Of a stretch of DNA of 10,381 nucleotides, positions 1-8,357 are shown in pieces. How positions within the stretch are numbered: position 1 is the first letter of the stretch; each line of letters begins with the position of its first letter. The stretch comes from Pelagophyceae sp. CCMP2097. Its lineage: Eukaryota > Sar > Pelagophyceae. The translations under genes were made by a program, and so were the position numbers. The notes under the pieces are model-generated. The model made no database searches. It was given only the letters and a program-made list of their open reading frames with translations, and was not told the origin of the DNA. The stretch lies in assembly GCA_026770575.1 (NCBI GenBank), contig MU657824.1:13996-24376 (forward strand), read 5' to 3'.

Positions 1-459
1 GCTCTCTTCCCCCCTTTTTTCGCATATTGCGGGCGGCGCGCGCGCGCGACGGCGGTAAACTTTTGATACTCAGTATGGCCCGCAACGCTGCGCGTCGAAC
101 GCGCCACTCGCGACCTCCAGGGAGCGCGTGCGCGCTGGGAACGTCCTGGGGGTCCACATCGCGGAGCTGCGCATTTTTTGTAGGTGTCCAAAATTAGGGA
201 AAATAGCGAGGTGCCTATTTTTTTGTCGTCGCAAAAAAAATACATTCTAGAATTTCCCACGCACCGGGTTTTATCAAAAAAAAAATCGTAAGAATCGAAG
301 AAAAAAAAACGCAAAAAAGGCCGCTCTTGGTTTTTAGGATTTGGTATCCAGTCTCGCGGAGTATACTGAAAGTGGAGCAAATAATGCAATTTCCAATTTC
401 CCTTTTTACGATTTTGAGAGCGCCGTGCAGTCCGTCTTTCCGGGACGGACACAAGAACA
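1..459. other. Upstream flank and leader of the beta-oxidation gene
   Basis: I see no convincing gene here. Bases 1-170 are GC-rich with a CG dinucleotide run near 35-50. Bases about 180-420 turn AT-rich with several A or T homopolymers, in contrast to the GC-rich coding DNA that follows. This is the likely promoter and 5' leader of the gene starting at 460, but no clear TATA box or other core element can be picked out. Short open frames on both strands here have no recognisable protein character. Confidence 0.5.
430..450 (+). promoter_or_regulatory. Perfect 7-bp hairpin just upstream of the ATG
   Basis: GTCCGTC at 430-436 is followed by a 7-nt loop and its exact reverse complement GACGGAC at 444-450. 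It ends nine bases before the predicted start codon at 460. If transcribed it would lie in the 5' UTR close to the initiation site. A regulatory role is only a possibility, since a GC-rich stem of this size can arise by chance. Confidence 0.3.
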
Positions 460-3375
460 ATGAGTGGCCCGGCGGTGCAATGGGCCATGCGGCACGGCGT
501 CGCCGTCGTGCGCATCTCCTCGCCCCCCGTCAACGCGCTCTCCAAGGCCGTCCGCGTCGGCTTGCTACAGAGCCTCAAGCAGGCGCGTCGAAGCGTTTCG
601 GCGGCGACGGAACCCAAGAGTATACACGCGACGCTAGGCCATGCTCGACGCCCCTAAGGGCATCGTCGTCATGGGCGACGGCCGGTGCGTGCCCCCGGTC
701 GGCAGGGCGAGGCGCGAAGAGCGCGTAGGACGTTCCCCGCGGGCGCCGACATCACCGAGTTCGGCAAGGGCCCCATCGAGCCGCAGTCCGCGCGCAGCGT
801 CGGGCAGCCCGCTATCGCGGCCGCGGGACCGCTCGCGTAGCTTCAACGCCGTCATGCACGCCTACGAGCAGTGCGAAGTCCCGACGATCGCGGCAATCCA
901 CGGCACGGCGCTCGGCGGTCAGTCCGTCGCGAGCCCCGCGGGAAACGCGCGCGCGCCTCGCGGGCGGTCCCTCTTTTCCCTCGAACCTTTTTCGGACCCG
1001 TCGAAACCAAGCCCATAAGGGGATCGACGCCGCGCGCCTAGGCGGCTTCGAGCTCGCACTGAGTCCGTGCTCCGTGCTTTCCGGCTTGTCGCCGCAGCGT
1101 GTCGGAGGGCCGCGGCTCTAGGCTGCCAGATGCGAGTCGCGCTGAAGACGGCGAAAGTGGGCTTCCCGGAGGTCCACCTCGGGCTGCTGCCCGGCGCCGG
1201 CGGCACGCAGCGACTGTGCGAACTGCCCCAAGGGTGCCGCGGGCGCCCGCCGGCCGACTGACGCATCCACCGACGGCAGGCCGCGGCTCGTGGGCGCCGA
1301 AAACGCGCTCAGCCTCATCCTGCGAGTCTCGCCTGTCTCGCCTGTCTGCTGCGCGGGGCGGGCCTTGCCGCCGGCGCCGGCAGACGACCGACGCACAGGA
1401 GCGGCCGCCACATCTCCGCGGCCGAGGCGGTCGAGATGGGCTGTATCGACGCACTCGTGCCGGACGGCGCCGAGCTCGAGGACGAGGCCATCCGCATCGT
1501 CAGCGAGCGCAAGCCGTGAGCCCTTTGCGCTCGAGGTCGCGCGCCCCGCCGCGGGAGCGGTTGCGTAGGGGCGTGTTCCGCAAGAGCTGCGGCGTCGTGA
1601 TGCCCGCGGTGGGTGCGGACGTGTTCTCGGCGGCGCGGCGGCGCGCGCCGCGCGGCGTCATGGCGCCGCAGCTCATCGTCGAATGCGTCGAGGCGGCGTC
1701 CAAGCTGCCCTTCGAGGCCGGCCTCGCCTTCGAGGCGGCCAAGTTCGACGCTTTAATGGCCGGCCCGCAGTCCAAGGCGCTCCAAATGCTCTTCTTCGCC
1801 GAGCGCGCCTGCGCCAAGCTGCCCGCGGACGTCGACGCAAAGGCCGCAACCGACGTCCGCAAGGTACGTCTTCAAGCGTTTGTTGCTGCCATCGGCTGTT
1901 TCAAGAGTGCCTCTGCCGTCGACCGCCGGCGCCGCAGGTGGCGGTCATCGGCGGCGGGACCATGGGCCGCGGCATCGCAATGTGCTTCCTCGACGCGGGC
2001 CTGCCTGTCTCGCTCGTCGAGCGCGACGCCGCGGCCGCGACCGCCGCCGCCGACGGTCAGTTTCGAAGAAGACGCTCCCATGGGAGCCGTTCGCCGCCTA
2101 GGCATCGAGGCTACGTACAAGCGGTCCTCGGCCTTCCGAAGCGGCGCGCTGACCGAGGCGGCGCTGCGCACCAAGCTGGCGCAGCTGTGGACGACGGAGG
2201 ACTACGCCGCCCTCGGTGCGTTTCCAGGCGGCGGCGCCCCGGGCGACGCTGTCGCTAGGCGACGTCGACGTGGCCATCGAGGCCGCCTTTGAGAACCTGG
2301 CTACGAAGCGGGACATCTTCGCCCGCCTCGACGAGCACATGAAGCCCGGCGCAATACTCGTGCGTTTGCCCCCGCACCCCGCGCGTGCGACGGTGCGCCT
2401 AGGCGACGAACACGTCGACGCTTTCAATCGACGCCATCGCCGACGCCGCGGCGTCGCGGCCGTCGTCCGTCGTGGGCATGCACTTCTTCAGTCCGGCCAA
2501 CGTGATGAAGCTGCTGGAGAACGTGCGCGGCCCGCGCACGTCGGACGCCGCCGTCGCGACGGCGATGGCCCTCGGCAAGAAGCTCGGCAAGGTTTCCATC
2601 CTCGCGAAAGACAGCTACGGCTTCATCGGCAACCGCCTCTTCGAACCCTACAGCTTCGAGTGCTTCGCCATGTAAGACCGCGTGCCGAAAGGCGAGGGTT
2701 TGAGTTTCTGTACCGCAACGAGGTTGGCCTAGGCTCGACCCGGCGCACTCTATGAAAAAGGTCTCTTCGAATGTGCAGTCTGTTGACCGCGCGCTGCACG
2801 CCTTTGGCATGGCCATGGGCCCGTTCACGTTGTACGACCTCGCGGGCAACGACATTGGCGCGCTGGTGCGCAAGGCGCGCGGCCCCTCGTCGGGCAGCGG
2901 CGCCGCCACCGTCGCCGACGCGCTCGTTGCCGCCGGCCGCCTCGGCCAGAAGGCGGGCCGCGGCTGGTACGCCTACGCCGCCGACGCGCCGCGGACGCCC
3001 GTGGCCGACGCGGCCGTCGACGCTCTCATCGAGGCGCACTTTGGCGCGCCGTCGGCGGACACGCTCCTCGGCGAGGAAGTCGTGGAGCGCGCCGTCTTCG
3101 CCATGGCCAACGAGGGCTTCCGCGTCCTCGAGGAGCGCGTGGCAGCGCGGCCCTCGGACGTCGACGTCGTCATGGTCTCCGGCTACGGCTTCCCGCGCCA
3201 CGTCGGCGGGCCGCTCCACCTGGCGCACCACGTTGGCCTCCGCCACGTCTGCGAATCCCTAGACCGCTTCCGCGCCGACCGCGCCACGCCCTGCGACTAC
3301 CTCGAGCCATGCAACCTCCTCCGCAAGATGGCCGCCGCAGACGCCCGCCTCGAGGACTGGCACAAGTTCCTCTAG
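460..3375 (+). CDS. EHHADH: Bifunctional enoyl-CoA hydratase / 3-hydroxyacyl-CoA dehydrogenase (14 exons)
   Basis: Multifunctional beta-oxidation enzyme: it hydrates trans-2-enoyl-CoA and then oxidises the 3-hydroxyacyl-CoA with NAD+. Exons inferred from homology and phase: 460-582, 638-684, 729-785, 841-917, 1042-1062, 1122-1215, 1280-1321, 1399-1515, 1569-1863, 1938-2055, 2102-2215, 2259-2359, 2403-2671, 2733-3375. Joined, they give 705 codons plus TAG, close to the family's usual length of about 700-725. The crotonase part (residues ~1-190) has [20 protein letters not shown] (catalytic Glu ~105) and [20 protein letters not shown] (catalytic Glu ~125). A linker follows, with [15 protein letters not shown]. 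The dehydrogenase starts with the Rossmann motif [12 protein letters not shown] (~292) and has [15 protein letters not shown], with catalytic His ~429 and Glu ~441. Exon 14 carries the two C-terminal dimerisation-type domains ([17 protein letters not shown]). The ATG has A at -3, and crotonase homology starts soon after it. The C-terminus HKFL is not a canonical PTS1 and no clear N-terminal presequence is seen, so location is open. The first junction is the least certain: a GT donor at 595 would add four residues. Confidence 0.93.
583..637 (+). other. Intron 1 of the beta-oxidation gene, probable GC-AG
   Basis: The donor would be CAG|GCGCGT and the acceptor GCTAG|GCC. This choice keeps phase 0 and gives [19 protein letters not shown], within about one residue of the spacing I expect for crotonases between the PVNAL and GADI motifs. 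A GT donor at 595 is also in phase but inserts four extra residues (ARRS). The GT at 587 breaks the frame. Confidence 0.55.
1322..1398 (+). other. Intron 7 of the beta-oxidation gene, GC-AG
   Basis: Exon 7 must encode [12 protein letters not shown] and exon 8 must begin with [14 protein letters not shown], as in the family motif LILSGR. The only AG acceptors nearby (ending 1383, 1398 and 1401) all require two carried bases. The GT dinucleotides at 1326, 1335 and 1344 are all in phase 0, so none can join to them. Donor GCGAGT at 1322 joins CT to GAGC and gives LILSGRH exactly. The intron also contains two tandem CTCGCCTGT units. Confidence 0.75.
2074..2087. repeat. Perfect 14-bp palindrome inside a 46-nt intron
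   Basis: GCTCCCATGGGAGC is its own reverse complement and lies in the middle of intron 10 (2056-2101) of the beta-oxidation gene. It could form a hairpin that shortens the effective donor-to-acceptor distance. No function is established. Confidence 0.4.
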
Positions 3376-3490
3376 AGGCCCGGAGTGGACGCCCGCGACG
3401 GCGGCGTGGCGAGACATATGACTTCCTAGATGAACATCATGATCGACGCACTCAGGGAGACGCGATGATCGAGAGGCGATTTGTCTACTC

Positions 3491-3544
3491 GCTGCCGATG
3501 CAACGGATGCACGAACGGCTGCCGATGCAACGGATGCACGAACG
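3491..3544. repeat. Tandem duplication, 2 x 27 bp
   Basis: The unit beginning GCTGCCGATGCAACGGATGC occurs twice back to back (3491-3517 and 3518-3544) with no differences. Each unit contains two related sub-blocks starting GATGCA. The unit length is a multiple of three, so frames through it stay open, which explains the repetitive peptides in shadow frames. It lies about 115 bp past the stop of the beta-oxidation gene. Confidence 0.85.
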
Positions 3545-3843
3545 GCGCCAGCTTGCGTGACCCCTCGGGAGAAGAAGCAAGGACCTTCTCGCCAAGCGGT
3601 TCTCCGATCGTTCTCCGAGGCTCTGTGAGGGAGACCACCACTCCAAAACGCGTCGTACGATCCTCCATTGCTGGCTCACCTTGTCGGGACAATTCGAGCT
3701 CGCTCCGGCTTCCGCCGTCGCCGCACGGCCCTGCGTCGTTAGCGCCGCGTTCGTCCGGATCCGGAACAATTTCCAAACGCGCGAGAGACCGAGACTTTAT
3801 CAAATCTTCGGAGAGCGAAAGTCGAGAGGCTCGAGAAGGACTG

Positions 3844-3849
3844 AATAAA
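3844..3849 (+). terminator. Possible poly(A) signal AATAAA
   Basis: A canonical AATAAA lies about 470 nt past the stop codon at 3375. It is immediately followed by the hairpin and shared motif at 3854-3896. That would make a long 3' UTR for such a compact genome, so the match may be chance. Confidence 0.25.
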
Positions 3850-3853
3850 TGAT

Positions 3854-3896
3854 TCACCTGTGAGGTGAGGGTGAAAAACCACTTAGTCCAAGGTAG
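3854..3896. repeat. Hairpin plus dispersed 28-bp motif, copy 1
   Basis: A 6-bp stem (TCACCT 3854-3859, AGGTGA 3863-3868, loop GTG) is followed directly by a 28-bp sequence at 3869-3896 that starts GGGTGAAAAACCACTTAG. The same 28 bp recur at 8459-8486 with one mismatch (G at 3885, A at 8475), also just after a hairpin. The motif itself contains a small GGT/ACC stem. This looks like part of a dispersed repeat family. Confidence 0.7.
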
Positions 3897-4689
3897 AGGG
3901 TTGTAATTTATACCCCGGGGAGACGACAAGACTCTCAGACCTGAAGAATCACGATCGTCCTCGATTCTCGATTTACTCGAAACGTCGTGAAGAACTTCGC
4001 ACTGACGTGGAAGAGAGGCGAGCGGCCAGAAACACGGGAACTCGACCTGCGCACGCGAGTGCCCGTGGAGACGGGCCCCGTCCTCCCCGAAGCGCCCGAA
4101 GTCGACGACGGCCGAGTGTTTCGGGTTCGGGGAAGATTCGGGGAATTCGAAGAGCCTTCTCCCGGAGCGTGAGTTTACAAAAAGGTTGAAAGAGACCTAC
4201 ACTGTCGAATTTGCACAACAGGAATCGCCGAAGATAACTTTTTTTAGCGCGTGCGCTCTTGCCGCTCCCTCCAGTCGTATTAGTTGGCGCCTCGGAGACC
4301 AGCGCGCGAAGAAGAAACGTCTCAAACCGCGAAATTTTAGTAGCCTACTTTGGAGGCAAGGAATTGCCGGCCAATTTGGACATAACGTTCGGGCATAGTG
4401 CCCCTAACGTCTGTCTCAATTGGCCGGGAACTCATTGGCGCCTTCATCGACTTTTGATTTGTGCCCTAAGGTTTAGACTTGATTAACTACTAAATTAAGA
4501 AGCTTTCGCAGAGAATCGCCAAAATAAGGCAGTTGACGAAAAAGCCAAACAAGCGCGCCCAGGGCGTCTCGCGGGAGTGGCCGGCGCAGCGCCAGCCGCC
4601 TTCACGAGCCAAAAATAGTTAATAGATTTCCGGTGATAATCTAATTCGACAGTGCTAGGACAGCCGGACCTGCAGCCAGACAGGCGACC

Positions 4690-7630
4690 ATGCCCGCGAC
4701 GACGACAACGACACATGCCGCGGCCTCCGGGCCGGGCCACCACACGTTTTCCTTGGCCGAAACGAGCGCTTTCTCCTCGGTCCTTAATTCGTACCTCGGT
4801 GAGCCGAGGGAACAGGCAGAACGGAAATTGACCCTCGAACGTGGCGGGCCCTCCTTCGCAGCGCATTCGGCGCGGGAGCCCGCTTCGCCCCCGCGACGCG
4901 GCGCGACGCCGCCCCCGCTAGGGCGCGACGCGACGCTGGCGGCGCGGCTGCCGCTCGACACGCAGACGACGGCGCTCTTCGAGGCCTGCGCCGACGGCGT
5001 GCTGCTGTGCAAGCTCATCGCGCTCGTCGACAGCGACTCGGTCGACGTGCGCGCCGTCAACATGACCAAGCTCTCCAAGTGCGCGGCCCTTTGGACGCCC
5101 GTGCGGGAAAAGGGACTCGGAATGGAAAGAGGGACTCGGAATTCGCGACGACCACGGGCGTAGGTTCAAGATCATCGAGAACAACAACTTGGCTATCAAC
5201 GCCGCAGCGGTGCGTCGCGCCGCTGCCCGACGACGCGCCCGGTGCCAGACACAGCGCCGCCCCTGGGGGCGTCGCCTCTGACGGCGTCTGCGGCCGGCGC
5301 GCGTGCCGCATCTTCCGCGCGCGCGCACCGTCGCCGTTTTCTAGGACATTGGGTGCCGCGTGACGAACATCGGCGCAAACGACCTCATCGAAGCGTCGCC
5401 GCACCTCATCCTCGGCCTGCTGTGGCAGATCATCCGGCTGCTGCTGACGAAGAAAGTGACGCTGAAGCAGCACCCGGAGCTCGTGCGGCGCAGCGTAGCA
5501 ACCTTCGAAAACGCAGAACCAGGCCCCCAGACGGACCCGCCACGGTCCGGCTGGCCGAGGCGTCCCTTTGTCAAAGAGGCCCCTTTTCGGGCGCGGTCGC
5601 CGGCGCGTCCTTTGCGACGCCTGCTCCTGCGTGCAGGCGCGCCTCCTCGAGGGCGAAGAGGCGCTGCGCGAGCTGCTGGCGCTCGAGCCGGAGAAGATCC
5701 TCGTGCGCTGGGTGAACTACCACCTGACGCGCGCCGGGTCGGCGCGGCGCATCAAAAAGCTCGGCAAGGAGCTGAGCGACTCCGAGGTCTACGCGACGCT
5801 CATGACGCAGCTCTACGGCGCGCGGCTGCCGGCGGCCGTCGACCTTTCGGCGGCGCCCGAGGCGCGCGCCGCGAAGGTGCTGGACAACGCACGCGCCGTC
5901 GGTGTCGAGCCGTTCATCAAGCCCGCCGACATTGTCTCGGGCAACTCCAAGCTCAACCTCTCCTTCGTCGCCGAGCTCTTCAACGTGCGTCCGCGCGGAG
6001 GGGCCGCGCGGCTAGGCCGCCCTCGACTGGCGGCGCGTAGGACTGCCCCGGGCTGGCGTTCATCGAGGAGGCTGAGAAGGCCGCGCTGGGCCTGGCGGAG
6101 CTGGACGCCGAGGACGCCTCGGACACGCGCGAGGCGCGGACGTTTAAGCTCTGGCTGAACTCTTTGGGCCTCGTCGACAAGGCGGAGCACGGCGGCGACG
6201 GCGGCGTCGTGGCGCCGATCCACGACTTTTACAGCGAGCTCTGCCACTCCGTGCCCATCCTCCGCACCATGGACGTCGTCGAGCCCGGCACGGTGGAGTG
6301 GCGCAAGGTGAACCGCGACACGTCGAACCGCCACAAGAAAATCGCAAACGCGAACCACGGTGCGCCATTTGTTTGCGCGCGCGAATCGGGCTGACTCAAA
6401 GAGAACACAGTCGTCGACGTGGGCAAGAAGCTTGGCTTGGTGCTGGTGAACATTGGCGGCACGGACATTGCGGACGAGAACCAAAAGCTCATCCTCGCCG
6501 TCATGTGGCAGCTCATGCGCCGACAGACCATGGACCTCCTCGCCACGGTCAAGGGAGACGGCTCCACCATCGATGAGGCCGAACTCGTCGCCTGGGCCAA
6601 TGCGCGCGTCGCCGCTGTCGAGGGCAGCCCGTCAAAGCCCATCCGCTCCCTCGGCGACAAATCCCTCAAGACTGGACGCTTTCTCATCGACGTCTGCGCC
6701 TCGCTCTGCCCGGAGACCATCAACTGGTGCGCCCAGCGCCGGAGCCGCGGCCTCTTGAGCGCGGCCCCGTCTCAAAAGCGTCGCGTAGGGACATCGTGAC
6801 GCCCGGCGCGACCGAGGAGGCGGCGCTGCTCAACGCGCGCTACGTTCTCTCGGTGGCGCGCAAGATGGGCGCGTGCTGCTTCTGCTCGCCCGAGGACATC
6901 TTCGAGGTCCGGCCCAAGATGATGCTCGTCCTCTTCGCCTCGCTCTGGCCCATCGGCCACGAGGGCTCTGGCGACAGGTCAGACCCTTGCCGCTCGCCTG
7001 ACGCGGGCCACCGCACCGCTCAACTGTCGAAAATCACAGCAAACCGCCTGCCGCGGCCCCGGCGCCGCCCGCGCGCACGGCCCCGGCGATGCCCGCGCGC
7101 GCGCCCCCGCCGCCGGCGCGTGCGGCACCCCCGGAGCCGCCGGTGCGCGCAGCCCCCGCGCCGCCGCCGCCGGTGCGCGAGGCGCCGCAGCTCCCGCCCG
7201 CCCCGGCGCCGCCGACGCCGCCGCGTGCGGCACCGCTGCCCCCGCGCCGCCGCCGCCGGTGCGCGAGGCGCCGCAGCTCCCGCCCGCCCCGGCGCCGCCG
7301 ACGCCGCCGCGTGCGGCACCGCTGCCCCCGAGGCCGGTCCCCGCCGCTCCGCCCGCCGTCCCCATGCGCGCGTCCGCGCCCGTCGCGCCCGCGCCAGCGG
7401 GGCGGGCGCCGCTGCCGCCGCAGCCCGCGGGCTCGGGGCCCAAGCCGTTGCCGCCGCGGCCGGCGCCGACGCCGTCGGCGCCCAAGCCGACCGTCGTGGG
7501 CAAGCTCCCGGACCACGTCGTCCGCCTCCCCGACGACGAGCCGGCCAAGTATGAGTTTGTGGCCAAGACGGGCACGGGCGAGGCGGAGGCGGCCGTCTCA
7601 AACGACGTTCTCGAGGACGAGTGGGACTGA
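4690..7630 (+). CDS. FIM1: Fimbrin/plastin, four CH domains with Pro-rich acidic tail
   Basis: Actin-filament bundling protein. Exons inferred from homology and phase: 4690-4798, 4922-5078, 5164-5209, 5345-5482, 5637-5984, 6041-6359, 6402-6726, 6789-6977, 7040-7172, 7277-7630, giving about 705 codons and a TGA stop. CH1 (~25-140) has FSSVLNSYLG, DGVLLCKLI and DIGCRVTNIGANDL...LGLLWQII. CH2 (~155-266) has EKILVRWVNYHLT and FIKPADIVSGNSKLNLSFVA. CH3 (~285-405) has REARTFKLWLNSLG and ILAVMWQLMRR. CH4 (~420-543) has NARYVLSVARKMGA and RPKMMLVLFASL. Family members usually have EF-hands before CH1; here only about 24 low-complexity residues precede it. After CH4 comes an unusual tail (~545-705), Pro/Ala-rich with PLPPRP motifs and ending LEDEWD. 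The last intron (7173-7276) is inferred: without it, the 86-bp duplication shifts the frame and the protein would end with an Arg-rich stretch at about 7793. Intron 1 (4799-4921) is a multiple of three with no in-frame stop, so it could be retained, but CH1 homology favours removal. The start ATG is in context GCGACCATG. Confidence 0.9.
5111..5142. repeat. Short direct repeat in fimbrin intron 2
   Basis: AGGGACTCGGAAT occurs at 5111-5123 and 5130-5142 (period 19 bp), inside the 85-nt intron 5079-5163. It is probably a small slippage duplication with no coding effect. Confidence 0.7.
7152..7323 (+). repeat. Perfect 86-bp tandem duplication in the fimbrin tail
   Basis: Copy 1 (7152-7237) and copy 2 (7238-7323) agree at all 86 positions by eye, and the next seven bases (7324-7330) begin a third copy before diverging. 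Each copy encodes Pro-rich sequence and contains a GTGCGC (donor-like) and a GCCGCAG (acceptor-like). Since 86 is not a multiple of three, straight reading leaves the frame that ends in EDEWD. Identity at every position implies a very recent event, or an assembly or cloning artefact. Confidence 0.9.
7173..7276 (+). other. Candidate new intron created by the duplication
   Basis: Donor GTGCGC in copy 1 (7173) paired with GCCGCAG in copy 2 (ends 7276) defines a 104-nt intron. Exon 9 ends on a complete codon at 7172 and translation resumes with CTC at 7277, in the frame that reaches the acidic C-terminus and TGA at 7628-7630. Relative to an unduplicated ancestor this costs only 18 nt (six residues). 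GTGCGC-type donors and CCGCAG acceptors are used by other introns in this window. Support is by frame logic only. Confidence 0.5.
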
Positions 7631-7755
7631 CCGCCGTCTCGTGCGCGCCCTCGAAGCGCGAGCGCCGCTGCAGTCCGACGATGCCGCCATGGCGCCGGGG
7701 CTGCGCCACGTCGCACTGCCTGTCGCGATCATATCATACCTTCAAGTTATCTCTA

Positions 7756-7954
7756 GGAAGTTCCTGCCCCAATTAGAATCTGGCCCCAATTAGAATCCAA
7801 TCTGGCCTATCAGGTGACTTGAAAATATAATATGTTCAGAAAAAGAAATTTTGAACCAATCACGGAGCTCGAAATTGGGAATATGTTCAGAAAAAGTTAG
7901 ATTCTAGTTGGGGCATTTCCGCGAAAGCCGATTCTAATTGGGGCAGGAACTTCC
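7756..7954. mobile_element. MITE-like element 1 (199 bp, 25-bp perfect TIRs, TA flanks)
   Basis: The first 25 bases (7756-7780, starting GGAAGTTCCTGCCCC) are the exact reverse complement of the last 25 (7930-7954). A TA dinucleotide flanks both ends (7754-7755 and 7955-7956), the target duplication typical of Tc1/mariner-type elements. Inside, CCCCAATTAGAATC is repeated at 7784-7797, and a near-identical inverted copy lies at 7900-7913. ATATGTTCAGAAAAAG occurs twice, at 7830-7845 and (same strand) 7881-7896. There is no room for a transposase, so it would be non-autonomous. It sits about 125 bp past the fimbrin stop. Confidence 0.8.
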
Positions 7955-8109
7955 TAATCCTAGATCTATTAACATGCTTGGCTTGAAGTGAGCGATCTTC
8001 GAGTCCGACGCGGTCAGATGGGACTGCGATGCCCATGCCCTTTTCAACGTTCGAGTCTGGCTCGGAGGCCGCTCTTCGCTGAGCCTCATAATCGACTCGG
8101 ATCAAAAGT

Positions 8110-8270
8110 GTGGCTGGGGAGAATAGTAGAAAACCGGATTTGTCAGGCCGAAAAGACCCCCAGTCAAATCCCCTCTGTTGCGCGCAAATGCAATTAGAAT
8201 GGTCGTAAACGCCCTATGAAAAAAGTTTTTTGTGCGTCAACAAGTCCGGTCTTCTATTCTCCCCAGCCAC
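8110..8270. mobile_element. MITE-like element 2 (161 bp, 17-bp perfect TIRs, AAGT flanks)
   Basis: GTGGCTGGGGAGAATAG at 8110-8126 is inverted perfectly at 8254-8270. Homology continues inward to about 8138 and 8245 with one mismatch and a 3-base gap. The outer ends are flanked by AAGT on both sides (8106-8109 and 8271-8274), a candidate 4-bp target-site duplication. The interior has a small A6/T6 inverted repeat near 8220-8231 and CAATTAGAAT (8191-8200), which also occurs in the ends of element 1. It has no coding capacity. Confidence 0.7.
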
Positions 8271-8357
8271 AAGTATCGAAACACGCGAAAGAATTCGATA
8301 AAAATGTAGGCGAACAATTCCGAAATAGCATCCTCAATTTAAAGCACATTAAATTTT

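Larger units (their letters stand above)
3376..4689. other. Spacer between the two genes, no supported gene
   Basis: Open frames of 60-167 codons occur on both strands, but none shows a recognisable domain, coherent composition or splice-linked continuation, so I call none of them a gene. The spacer holds a 27-bp tandem duplication (3491-3544), an AATAAA (3844) and a hairpin plus dispersed motif (3854-3896). The AT-richer stretch from about 4180 to 4680 should include the promoter and 5' UTR of the fimbrin gene, though no clear TATA box is seen. I found no upstream coding stretch resembling EF-hands that could extend the fimbrin gene. Confidence 0.5.

Noticed and set aside
334..360. Possible second PBS-like sequence (TTTGGTATCCAG), similar to the one near 8640
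   Set aside because: The reverse complement lacks a T-loop consensus at the right distance, and the similarity to the 8640 site is short and interrupted. It is not enough to call a repeat.
3426..3929. 167-codon - strand frame in the spacer
   Set aside because: It crosses the 27-bp tandem repeat and the dispersed motif and shows no recognisable domain. It is most likely a chance open frame.
4799..4921. Reading fimbrin intron 1 as coding, since it is open and a multiple of three
   Set aside because: It would insert 41 Pro/Arg-rich residues into the start of CH1 between YLG and the RDATLAARLPLD segment, where family members are continuous, and it has a good GTGAGC donor and CTAG acceptor.
7089..7793. 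Arg-rich 234-codon frame through the fimbrin tail
   Set aside because: It follows the tail frame only through the first duplication copy, then becomes Arg-rich shadow sequence and runs into the MITE. The alternative frame gives a coherent tail and stop at 7630.
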